DNA of 64,000 bases from Aristolochia californica (Eukaryota > Streptophyta > Magnoliopsida > Piperales > Aristolochiaceae). Below are positions 51,601 through 62,651 of the stretch, in pieces; the stretch's first letter is position 1; each line of letters opens with the position of its first letter. The notes under the pieces are model-generated. The model saw only the letters and a program-made list of their open reading frames with translations. It had not been told where the DNA came from and did not search any database. Where the stretch lies: the NCBI GenBank assembly GCA_029961685.1, contig JARWKL010000005.1, positions 20,984,164 through 21,048,163 of the forward strand. Reading direction: 5' to 3'. Both the position numbers and the translations under genes were made by a program.

Positions 51601-51970
51601 CTTATTTTAGTTTTTATATATCAAGTTCTGCAATCGTCGGGAAAGGGGAGAGGCGGGGGATTTTTTACTAAGTGTTCACTCCAATTCCATCAGTCATTCC
51701 TTACAAAAACGTAGCCCGTTACACATGATAAATCACTTTTCAATCACATATGATCTTTAGGTTAGCTTTTTGTAAATGGGAAAAATAATGGATTGTTTGA
51801 CTCGCATAAATATCCCACCGCACGTTCACATGAGAATTTAATGTTATTCTCTTTAAAAGGTTTGGATCCATAGGTCATTTTGATCTTTAAAATGTTTCAA
51901 GCATGCATATCCATTTTTTAAAACATGCGTAGAAAAATCTCTTTCTTATAAAATTCTGAGCTATTAGGGT
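48605..51970. repeat. Five-monomer block, copy 3, containing a two-monomer repeat
   Basis: Monomers start at 48605, 49268, 49945, 50620 and 51297 (3366 bp). 48605 keeps CTTCTCTTGAG and AACATCTTTC of the block's first monomer, and AAAAGTCCGAGC at 49926 matches 46566. Inside it, 49268 and 50620 are near twins: GGGCGGTGGGGG, CATTCCTAACAAAAATATA and ACCGGTTA occur in both and not elsewhere. So a two-monomer unit of about 1.35 kb has been duplicated here. Confidence 0.55.
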
Positions 51971-54407
51971 TCAACGAGTGGAATTTCCTAAACTTGGATA
52001 ACAAAACTATTGTGTTCATTTGTGAGGTGTAAATAAATTTTCTTTACTTACATTTTTTATTGCTTTAAAAATCATTTCCATACATAAACTCTAAAATTTT
52101 CATTTTGTTGTGATCTATTTTTGCCTTTTATCTCTTTTTTTGTTTACAAGATGAAAGGAAAGGAAAAACTCAAGTTTTGATTTATGAAAAAAGTATACAT
52201 CTAAAATGGAAATGCACAATGACCAAATGTAGAGTGAGATAATTTCAAAAAGTTTCAGTAATTTTTAGGGATTGAAAACTCTTTTTGGTTTTTATATACC
52301 AGGTTTTGCTATCGTCGGAAAAAGAAGAGGCGGGGGATTTTTAACAGACTGTTGACTCCATATCCGTAAGTCATTCCATAAAAAAATATAGCCCTTTACG
52401 CAGGATAAATCACTTTTGAATAATCTACGATCGTTAGTTAAGCTTTTTGTAAATGGGCAAAATATTGGCTAGTTTGACTCGGGTAAATATCCCACCGCAC
52501 GTTCACTTGAGAATTTAATGTTTGTCTCTTTAAAAGGTTTGGATCCATAGGTAATTTGCATCTTTAACATGTTTCAAGCATGCATATCGATTTTTTAAAA
52601 CATGTGTCGAAAAATCTCTTTCATATAAAATTCCAACTTATTAGGGTTGAACTAGTGGAATTTCCCAAACTATGACAACAAAACTTTTGTGTTCATTTGT
52701 GGTGTGTGAATAAATTTTCTTTACTTACATTTGTTATTTCTTTAAATTCTTTGCTTACATGAACTCTAAAATTTTCAATTTATTGTGATCGATTATCTTT
52801 TTTTCTCTTTCTTTTTTTAGGAGAAGGGAAAGTGAAAACTCAAGTTTTGATTTAATAAAAAAGTATACATTTAAAATGGAAAATCACAATGCACAAATTT
52901 AGAGAGAGATAATTCAAAAAAGTGTATGTAATTTTTTGGGATTGTAAACTCTTTATAGTTTTTATATATCAGGTTCTGCAATCGTCGGGAAAAGGGGGAG
53001 GGGTGGGATTTTCAACTAAGAGTTGACTCCCAATCCATAAGTCATTCCTAAAAAAAATATAGGCCATTACTCATTATAAATCACTTTACAATCATTTATG
53101 ATCGTTAGGTAAGGTTTTCATAAAAAGGCAAATAATGGCTTGTTTGACACGGGTAAATATCCCACCACACGTTCACTTGAGAATTTGATGTTATTCTCTT
53201 TAAAAGGTTTGGATCCACAGGTCATTTGCATCTTTAACATGTTTCAAGCATGCATATACATTTTTTAAAACATGTGTAGAAAAATCTCTTTCTGATAAAA
53301 TTCCAACCTATTAGGATTAAACTAGTGGAATTTTCACAACTTGGATAACAAAAATTTTGTGTTCATTTGTGGTGTGTGAATAAATTTTCTTTACTTACAT
53401 TTGTTATTTCTTTAAAAATTCTTTCCATACATAAACTCTAAAATTTTCGTTTTGTTGTGATCTATTTTTGCCGTTTATCTCTTTTTTTTGTTTACGAGAT
53501 GATGGGAAAGTGAAAACTCAAGTTTTAATTTTAAGAAAAAAGTATACATCTAAAATAGAAATGCACAATGCACAAAATTAGAGAGAGATAATTCCAAAAA
53601 GTATCTATAATTTTTTTGGATTGTAAAATCTTTTTAGTTTTTATATATCAAGTTTTGCAACCGTCAGGAAAAGGGGGAGAGGGGGGATTTTTAACTGTGC
53701 GTTGACTCCTAATCCGTAAGTCATTCCTTATAAAAATATAGCCCGTTACCCAAGATAAATCACTTTACAATCATCTATGATCTTTAGGTCAGCTTTTGGT
53801 ATGCGGGCAAAATAATGGCTTGTTTGACTCGAGTAAATATCCCATCGCACGTTCACTAAAGAATTTAATATGTTTAGATCCATAGGTCATTTGCATCTTT
53901 AACATGTTTCAAACATGCTTATCTATTTTTTAAAACATGTGTAGAAATATTTTTTTCCAATAAAATTCCAAGCTATTAGGGTTCAACTAGTGGAATTTCC
54001 CAAAGTTGGAAAACAAAACTTTTGTGTTCATTTGTGGTGTGTGAATAAATTTTCTTTACTTGCATTATTTATTGCTTTAAAAATTCTTTCCAAACATAAA
54101 CTCTAAAATTTTCATTTTGTAGTGATCTATTTTTGCCTTTTATCTCTTTTTTTGTTTACAAGATGAAGGGAAAGTGAAAACTCAAGTTTTGATTTAAGAA
54201 AAAAGTATACATATAAAATGGAAATTCACAATCCACAATTGTAGAGAGAGATAATTCCAAAAAGTGTCTTTTATTTTTAGGGATGGTAAACTCTTTTTAG
54301 TTTTAATATATCAGGTTTTGCAATAGCTGGGAAAAGGGGGAAGCAGGGGATTTTTAACTGAGTGTTGACTCTCAATCCATAAGTCATTCCTTTCAAAAAT
54401 ATAGCCC

Positions 54408-54429
54408 GTTATGCATCAGTTATGCATGA
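54408..54429. repeat. 11-bp local duplication (GTTATGCAT...)
   Basis: CCCGTTATGCATCA is followed by GTTATGCATGA, where other monomers have the motif once. It accounts for most of the extra length of the unit that starts at 53983 (688 bp). Confidence 0.85.
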
Positions 54430-54670
54430 TAAATCACTTTACAATCATCTATGATCGTTAGGTAAACTTTTTGTCAATGGGCAAAATAATGACTTGTTAG
54501 ACTCAGGTAAATATCCCACCGCACGTTCACTTGAGAATCTAATGTTATTCACTTTAAAAGGTTTGGATCCATAGGTCATTTGCATCTTTAACATGTTTGA
54601 AGCATGCATATCCGTTTTTTAAAACATGTGTAGAAAATCTCTTTCTTATAAAATTCCAAGCAATTAGGGT

Positions 54671-55286
54671 TGAACTAGTGAAATTTCCCAAACTTGGATA
54701 TCAAAACTTTTGTGTTCTTTTCTGGTGAGTGAAGAAATTTTCTTTACTTACCTTTGTTATTGCTTTAAATTTTTTCCAAACATAAACTCTAAAATTTTCA
54801 TTTTGTTGTGATCTATTTGCCTTTTATCTCTTTTTTTTTGTTTACGAGTTGAAGGGAAAGTGAAAGCTTAATTTTTAATATAAGAAAAAAGTATACATAA
54901 AAAATGGAAATGCACAATGGACAAATGTAGAGAGAGATAATTCCAAAAAGTGTCTATAATTTTAAGAGATTGTAAACTCTTTTAACTGAGTGTTGATTCC
55001 CAATCCATAAGACATTCCTTACAAAATATGTCCCGTTAAGCATGATAAATCACTTTACAATCTTATATGATCGTTAGGTCAGCTTTTCGTAAATGGGTAA
55101 ATTAATGGGTTGTTTGACTCGGGTACATATCCCACCGCACGTTCACTTGAGAATTTAATTTATTCTCTTTAAAAGGTTTGGATCCATAGGTCATTTGCAT
55201 CTTTAACATGTTTGAAACATGCATTTCCATTTTTTAAAACATGTGTAGAAAAATCTCTTTCTTATAAAATTCCAACCTATTAGGGT
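54671..55286. repeat. Deleted satellite monomer lacking the G-rich box (616 bp)
   Basis: GTAAACTCTTTTAACTGAG joins the sequence before TTTTTATATATC directly to that after the G-rich box, through a shared TTTT run. This is the only monomer I noticed that lacks the box entirely. Confidence 0.82.
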
Positions 55287-58200
55287 TGAACGAGTGAAAT
55301 TTCATAAACTTGGATAAAAAAACTTTTGTGTTCATTTGTGGTGTGTGCATAAATTTTCTTTACTTACATTAGTTATTGCTTTAAATTCTTTCCATGCATA
55401 AACCCTAAAATTTTCATTTTGTTGTGATCTATTTGCCTTTTATCTAAATTTTTGTTTATGAGATTAAGGGAAAGTGAAAACTCAAGTTTTGATGTAAAAA
55501 AAGAGTATACATCTAAAATGAAAATGCACAATGCAAAAATGTAGAGAGAGAAAATTCCAAAAAGTGTCTAAAATTTTTAGGGATTGTAAACTCTCTTTAG
55601 TTTTTATATATCGGGTTTGCAATCATCTGGAAATGGGGGAGGCAGGGGATTTTTAACTGAGTGTTGACTCCCAATCCATAAGACATTCCTTACAAAAATA
55701 TGTCCCGTTAAACATGATAAATCACTTTACAATTTTCTATGATCGTTAGGTCACCTTTTCGTAAATGGGCAAAATAATTGCTTGTTTGACACGGGTAAAT
55801 ATCCCACCGCACGTTCACTAGAGAATTTAATGTTATTCTCTTTAAAAGGTTTGGATCCATAGGTCATTTGAATCTTTAACATGTTAGAAGCATGCATATC
55901 CTTTTTTTAAAACATGTATAGAAAAATCACTTTCTTATAAAATTCGAAGCTATTAGGGTTGAACGAGTGAAATTTTCCATACTTAGATAACAAAACTTTT
56001 GTGTTCATTTGTGGTGTGTGAATAAATTTTCTTTACATACATTTGTTATTGCTTTAAATTATTTCCATAGATAAACTCTAAAAATTTCATTTTATTGTTG
56101 TCTATTTTCCATTTATCTCTTTTTTTGTTTATGAGATGTAGTGAAAGTGAAAACTAAAGTTTTGATTTAAGAAAAAAGTATACATCTAAAAAGAAAATTC
56201 CAAATGCACAAATGTTGAGAAAGTTAATTCCAAAAAGTGTCTGTAATTTTTAGGGATTGTAAACTATTTATATTTTTTATACATCAGATTTAAGAATCGT
56301 TGAGTAAAGGGGGAGACAAAGGATTTTTAACCGAGTGTTGACTCCCAATCCATAAGTCATTCCTTACAAAAATATAGCCCGTTATGCATGATAAATCACT
56401 TTACAATCATCAATGATCGTTAGGTCAATGTTTTGTAAATGGGCAAAATAATGCCTTGTTTGACTCGGGTAAACATCCCACCTATGTCCACTTGAGAATT
56501 TAATGTTATTCTCATTAAAAGGTTTGGATCCATAGGTCGTTTGCATCTTTAACATGTTTCAAGCACGCATATCCATTATTTAAAACATGTTTTGAAAAAT
56601 CACTTTCTTATAAAATTCCAAGCCATTAAGGTTGAACTAGTGGAATTTCCCAAACTTGGATAACAAAACTTTTGTGTTCAATTTTGGTGTGGGAATAAAT
56701 TTGCTTTACTTACATTTGTTATTGCATTAAATTCTTTCCATACATAAATTATAATTATTTTTTTGTGATCTATTCTCCTTTGACCTCTTTTTTCGTTTAC
56801 ATGATGAAGGGAAAGTGAAAACCCAAGTTTTGATTTAAGAAAAAGGTATACATCTAAAATGGAAATGCACAAATTTAGAGAGAGATAATTCCAAAAAGTG
56901 TGAGTAATTTTTAGGGATTGTAAACTCTTTTTAATTTTTATATATCATGTTTTGCAATCATAAGGAAAAGGGGGAGGCGGGGGATTTTTAACTGAGTGTT
57001 GACTCCCAATCCAAAAGTCATTCCTTAGAAAAAAAAATAGCTCGTTAGGCATGATAAATCACTTTACAATCATCAATCATCGTTAGGTCAGCATTTTGTA
57101 AATGGGCAAAATAATAGCTTGTTCGACTCGGGTAAATATCCCACCGCACGTTCACTTGCGAACATAATGTTATTCCCTTTAAATGGTGTGGATCCATAGG
57201 TCATTTGCATGTTTAACATGTTTCAAGCATGCATATCCATTTTTTAAAACATGTGTAAAAAAATCTCTTTCTTATAAAATTCCAAGCTATTAGGGTTGAA
57301 ATAGTGGAATTTCTCACACTTGGATAAAAAAACTTTTTTGTTCATTTGTGGTGTGTGAATAAATTTTATTTATTTACATTTGTTATTTTTTTTAATTCTT
57401 TCCATACATGAACTCTAAAAGTTTCATTTTTTTGTTATCTATTTGTCTTTTATTTCTGTTTTTGTTTACGAGATGAAAGGAAAGTGAAAACTCATGTTTT
57501 GATGTAAGAAAAAAGTATACATCTAAAATGGTAATGCACAATGCACAAATGTAGAGAGAGATAATTCCTAAAAGAGTCTGCAATTTTTAGGGATTTTTAA
57601 CTCTTTTTAGTTTTTATATATCAAGTTTTGCAATCGTCGGGATAAGGGGGAGGAGGGGAATTTTTAACTGAGTGTTGACTCCCAATCCATAAGTCATTCC
57701 TTAAAAATATATAGACTGTTACGCATGATAAATTACTCTACAACCATCTATGATCGTTAGGTCAACTTTTTGTAAATGGGAAAAATAATAGCTTGTTTGA
57801 CTCGGGTAAATATCCCACCCCACATTCACACGAGAATTTAAAGTTATTCTGTTTAAAAGGCTTAGATCCATAGGTCATTTGCATCTTTAGCATGTTTTAA
57901 GCATGCATATCCATTTTTTAAAACATGTGTAGAAAAATATCTTTCTTATAAAATTCCAAGCTATTAGGGTTGAACTAGTGCAATTTCCCAAACTTGGATA
58001 ACAAAACATTTCTGTTCATTTGTGGTGTGTGAATAAATTTTATTTACTTACATTTTTTATTTGTTTACATTTTTCCCTATGTAAAGTCTAAAATTTTCAT
58101 TTTATTGTGATCTATTTGCCTATTATCTCTTTGGTGTTTACGAGATGAAGGGAAAGTGAAAAATCAAGTTTTGATTTAAGAAAAAAGTACAGATATAAAA

Positions 58201-60659
58201 TGGAAATGCACGATGCTCAAATGTAGAGAGAGATAATTCCAAAAAGTGTCTGCAATTCTTAGGGATTGTAAACTCTTTTTAGTTTTTATATGTCAGGTTT
58301 TGCAATAGTCTGGAAAAGGGGGAGGCAGATGATTTTTAACCGAGTCTCGACTCCCAATCCATAAGTCATTCCTTACAAAAAGATAGCTCGTTATGCATGA
58401 TAAATCACTTTACAATCATCTATGACGTTAGGTCAGCTTTTTGTAAATGGGCAAAATAATAGCTTGTTTGACTCGGGTAAATATCCCACCGCACGTTCAC
58501 TTGGGAATTTAATGTTATTCTCTTTAAAAGGTTTGGATCCAAAGGTTATTTGCTTCATTAACATGTTTCAAGCATGCATTTCCATTTTTTAAAACATGTG
58601 TAGAAAAATCTCTTTCTTCTAAAATTCCAAGCTATTAGGGTTGAACTAGTGGAATTTCCCAAACTTGGATAACAAAACATTTGTGTTCATTTGTGGTGTG
58701 TGAATAAATTTTCTTTACTTCCATTTTTTATTTCTTGAAATTTTTTCCATACATAAACTCTAAAATTTTCATTTTGTTGTGATCTATTTGCCTATTATCT
58801 CTTTTTGTGTTTATGAGATGTAGGGAAAGTGAAAACTCAAGTTTTGATTTAAGAAAAAAGTATAGAAATAAATTGGAAATGCACGATGCACAAATGTAGA
58901 AAGAGATAATTCCAAAAGGTGTCTGTAATTTTTAGGGATTGTGAACTCCTTTTAGTTTTTATATTTCAGCTTTTGCAATAGTATAGAAAAGGGGTAGGCG
59001 GGGGATTTTTAACCGAGTGTTGACGCCCAATCCATAAGTCATTCCTTACAAAATTTAGCCCTTACGCATGATAAATCACTTTACAATCATATATGATCAT
59101 TAGGTCAGCTTTTTGTAAATGGGTAAAATAAAAGCTTGTTTGATTCGGATAAAACCCCACCGCACGTTTATTTGAGAATTTAATGTTATTCTCTTTAAAA
59201 GGTTTGGATCAATAGGTCATTAGCTTCTTTAAAATGTTTCAAGCATGCATATCCTTTTTTTTAAAACATGTGTAGAAAATTTTCTTTGTTATAAAATTCC
59301 AAGCTATTAGGGTTGAACTAGTGGAATTTCCCAAACTTGGATAACAAAACTTTTGTGTTCATTTGTGGTGTGTGAATAAATTTTCTATACTTACATTTGT
59401 TATTGCTTTAAATTCTGTCCATACTTAAACTCTAAAATTTTCATTTTTTTGTGATCTATTTGCCTTTTATCTCTTTTTGTGGTTACGAGATGAAGGGAAA
59501 GTGAAAACTCAAGTTTTGATTTAAGAAAAAATTATAGTTATAAAATGGAAATGCACAATGTACAAATGTAGAGAGAGATAATTCCAAAAAGTGTCTATAA
59601 TTTTTAGGGATTGTAAACTCATTATACTTTTTATATATAAGGTTTTTCAATCATCGGGAAAAGGGGGAGGCGGGGGATTTTTAACTGAGGGTTGAGTCCC
59701 AAGCCATTAGTCATTTCTTAAAAAAATATAGTCCATTACCCATGATAAATCACTTTACAATCATTTATGATCGTTAGGTGAGCTTTTTGTAAATGGGCAA
59801 AATAATGGCTTGTTTGACTCGGGTAAATATCCCACCGCACGTTCACTTCAGAATTTAATGTTATTCTCTTTAAAAGGTTTGGATTCATAGGTTATTTGCA
59901 TCTTTAACATGTTTCAAGCATGCATATCCATTTTTTAAAACATGTGTAGAAAAATCTCTTTCTTATAAATTCCAAGCCATTAGGGTTGAACTAGTGAAAT
60001 TTCCCAAACGTGGATAACAAAAATTTTTTAGTTCATTTGTGGTGTGTGAATACATTTTCTTTATTTACATTTGTTATTGCTTAAATTCCTTCCATACATA
60101 AACCCTAAAATTTTCATTTTGTTGTGATCGTTTTGCTTTTTATCTCTTTTTGTGTTTACGAGATGAAGGGAAAGTGAAAACTCAAGTTTTTATTTAACAA
60201 AAAAGTATATATATAAAATGAGAATGCACAATGCACAAATGTAGAGAGAGATAATTCCAAAAAGTGTCTGTAATTTCTAGGGATTGTAAACTCTTTTTAG
60301 TTTTTTTATATCAGGTTTTACAATCGTCGGGAAAAGGGGGTGGTGTGGGATTTTTAACTGAGTTTTGACTCCCAATCCATAAATTCTTCCTTACAAAAAT
60401 ATTGCCTGTTACACGTGATAAATCACTTTACAATCATATATGATTGTTAGGTGAGCTGTTTGTAAAAGGGCAAAATAATGTCTTATTTGACTTGGGTAAA
60501 TATCCTACCGCACGTTCACCTAAGAATTTAATGTTATTCTATTTAAAAGGGTTGGATCCATAGGTCATTTAGATTTTTAACATGCTTCAAGCATTCATAT
60601 CCATTTTTAAAACACGGGTAGAAAAATCTCTTTCATATAAAATTCCAAGCCATTAGGGT

Positions 60660-61302
60660 TGAACTAGTGGAATTTCCCAAACTTGGGTAACAAAATTTTC
60701 TTTACTTACACATGTTATTTCTTTTAATTCTTTCAACTCAAAAAGTCTAATATTTTCATTTTGCTGAGATTTATTTGCCTTTTATCTCTTTTCTTGTTTA
60801 CTAGATGAATGGATAGTGAAAACACAAGTTTTGATTTTATAAAAAAGTATACATCTAAAATGGAAATGCACAATGCACAAATGTAAAGAGAGATAATTCA
60901 AAAAAGTGTTTGTAATTTTTAGGGATTGTAAACTCTTTTTAGTTTTTATATATCAGGTTCTGAAATCATCTAGAAAAGGGGGAGATGGGGGATTTTTAAC
61001 ATAGTGTTGACTCCCAATCCATAAGTCATTCGTTAGAAAAATATAGCCCGTTACGCAAGATAAATCACTTTACAATCATCTGTGATCGTTTGCTCAGCTT
61101 TTTGTAAATTGGCAAAATAATAGCTTGTTTGACTTGGGTAAATATCCCACCGCATGTTCACTTGAGAATTTAATGTTATTCTCTTTAAAAAATTTGGATC
61201 CATAGTTCATTCGCCTCTTTAACATGTTTGAAGCATGCATATCTATTTTTTAAAACATGTGTTTACAAATCTTTTTCTCATAAAATTCTGAATTATTAGG
61301 GT
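60660..61302. repeat. Deleted satellite monomer (643 bp)
   Basis: GGGTAACAAAATTTTCTTTAC skips the usual CTTTTGTGTTC to GTGTGTGAATAAA stretch, about 30 bp. The break lies in A and T runs at 60691-60700. Confidence 0.8.
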
Positions 61303-61978
61303 TGAACTAGTGGAATTTCCCAAACTTGGAAAAGAAAACTTTTGTGTTCATTTGTGGTGTGTGAATAAATTTTCTTTACATACTTTTGTTTATTGCTTTA
61401 AATTCTTTCCATACATAAACTCTAAAATTTTCATTATCTTGTGATCAATTTGCCTTTTAACTCTTTTTTTGGTTTACGAGATGAAGAGAAAGTGAAAACT
61501 CAATTTTTTATTTAAGAAAAAAGTATACACCTAAAATGGAAATGCACAATGCACAAATTTAGAGAGAGATAATTCAAGAAAGAGTCAGTAATTTTTAGGG
61601 AATGTAAACACATTTTAGTTTTTATTTATAAGGTTCTACAGTAGTCGGGAAAAGGGGGATGCGGGTGATTTTTAACTGAGTGTTGACACCCAATCCATAA
61701 GTCATTCCTTAAAAAAATATAGCCCGTTAAGCATGATAAATCACTTTACAATCATCTATGATTGTTAGGTCAGCTTTTCGTAAATGGGCAAAATAATGGC
61801 TTGTTTGACTCGGGTAAATATCCTACAACACGTTCACCTGAGAAATTAATGTTATTCTCTATGGAAGGTTTTAGATCCATAGGTCTTTTGCATCTTTAAC
61901 ATGTTTCAATTATGCATATCTATTATTTAAAACATGTGTTGAAAATCTCTTTCTTATAAAATTCCGAGCTATTAGGGT

Positions 61979-62651
61979 TGAACTAGTGGAAATTCCCAAA
62001 CTTGGATAACTAAACTTTTGAGTTCATTTGTGGTGTCTGAATAAATTTTCTTTACTTAAATTTGTTTATTGCTTTAAATTATTTCCATATATAAAGTCAA
62101 AAATTTTCATTTTGTTGTCATCGATTTGCCTTTTATCTTTTTTTTTTCTTTACGAGATCAAGGGAAAGTGAAAACACCAATTTTGATTTCAGAAAAAAGT
62201 ATCGATCTAAAATGGAAATGCACAATGCACAAATGAAGAGAGAGATAATTCCAAAAAGTGTATGTAATTTTTAGGGATTGTAAACTCTTTTTAGTTTTTA
62301 TATATCAGGTTTTGCAATCATCGGGAAAAGGGGGAGGCGGGGGATTTTTAACTGAGCGTTGACTCCCAATCCATATGTCCTTACAAAAATATAGCCCGTT
62401 ATGCATGATAAATCACTTTACAATCATCTATTATCGCTAGGTCAGCTTTTTGTAAATGGGCAAAATAATGGCTTGTTTGACTCGAGGAAAATATCCAACC
62501 ACACGTTCACTTGAGAATTTAATGTTATTCTCTTTAAAAGGTTTGGATCCATAGGTCATTTGCTTCTTTAACATGTTTCAAGCATGCATATCCATTTTTT
62601 AAAACATGTGTAGAAAAATCGTTTTCAAATAAAATTCTGACCTATAAGGGT
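61979..62651. repeat. Reference satellite monomer (near-consensus copy)
   Basis: This 673-bp copy is close to what most monomers show and serves as a map of the unit. In order it has: the anchor with ACTAGT; GGTGT(G/C)TGAATAAATTTTC; a T-rich stretch ending in TTTACGAGAT; GAAAGTGAAAAC; ATGGAAATGCACAATGCAC; AGAGAGAGATAATTCC; TTTTTAGGGATTGTAAAC; TTTTTATATATCAGG; the G-rich box; TTTTTAACTGAG; GTTGACTCCCAATCC; AATATAGCCCGTTA; a short dyad around ATCATCTAT; GGTCAGCTTTTTGTAAATGG; GACTCG; CCACACGTTCACTTGAG; TTTGGATCCATAGGTC; CAAGCATGCATATCC; and TTTTTTAAAACATGTG. BamHI-type (GGATCC), SphI-type (GCATGC) and SpeI-type (ACTAGT) sites occur once per unit in many copies. Confidence 0.9.
62323..62344 (+). 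other. G-rich box of the satellite monomer (example)
   Basis: Almost every monomer holds one purine-rich block of the form GGGAAAAGGGGGAGGC followed by GGGG, always about 20 bp after TTTTTATATATC. It is by far the most G-rich part of a very AT-rich unit. It has three clear G-runs of three or more, so a standard four-run G-quadruplex is not formed within one box, but a two-tetrad, triplex or intermolecular structure is possible. No function can be assigned from the sequence. Confidence 0.75.

Larger units (their letters stand above)
51971..57296. repeat. Satellite monomers, third domain (first part)
   Basis: Monomers start at 51971, 52648, 53318, 53983, 54671, 55287, 55960 and 56633. CAAGTTTTG replaces CAAGCTTTG, and the text before the anchor is mostly CCAAGC or CCAACC rather than CCGAGC. 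Adjacent units 54671 and 55287 share GACATTCCTTACAAAA and TGTCCCGTTAA, a recent local copy. Monomers 51971, 53318 and 53983 share CTATTTTTGCC. Monomer 54671 is 616 bp, with about 70 bp including the G-rich box lost at 54977-54984. No gene is seen. Confidence 0.87.

Noticed and set aside
62294..62310. TTTTTATATATC as a promoter TATA box in each monomer
   Set aside because: TATA-like strings are expected by chance in such AT-rich DNA, and there is no transcript unit downstream. Not annotated as a promoter without RNA evidence.
62280..62420. Telomere-like heptamer TTTAGGG in each monomer
   Set aside because: It occurs singly in TTTTTAGGGATTG and once more before the anchor (ATTAGGGTT), never as a tandem run, so it is not an interstitial telomere.
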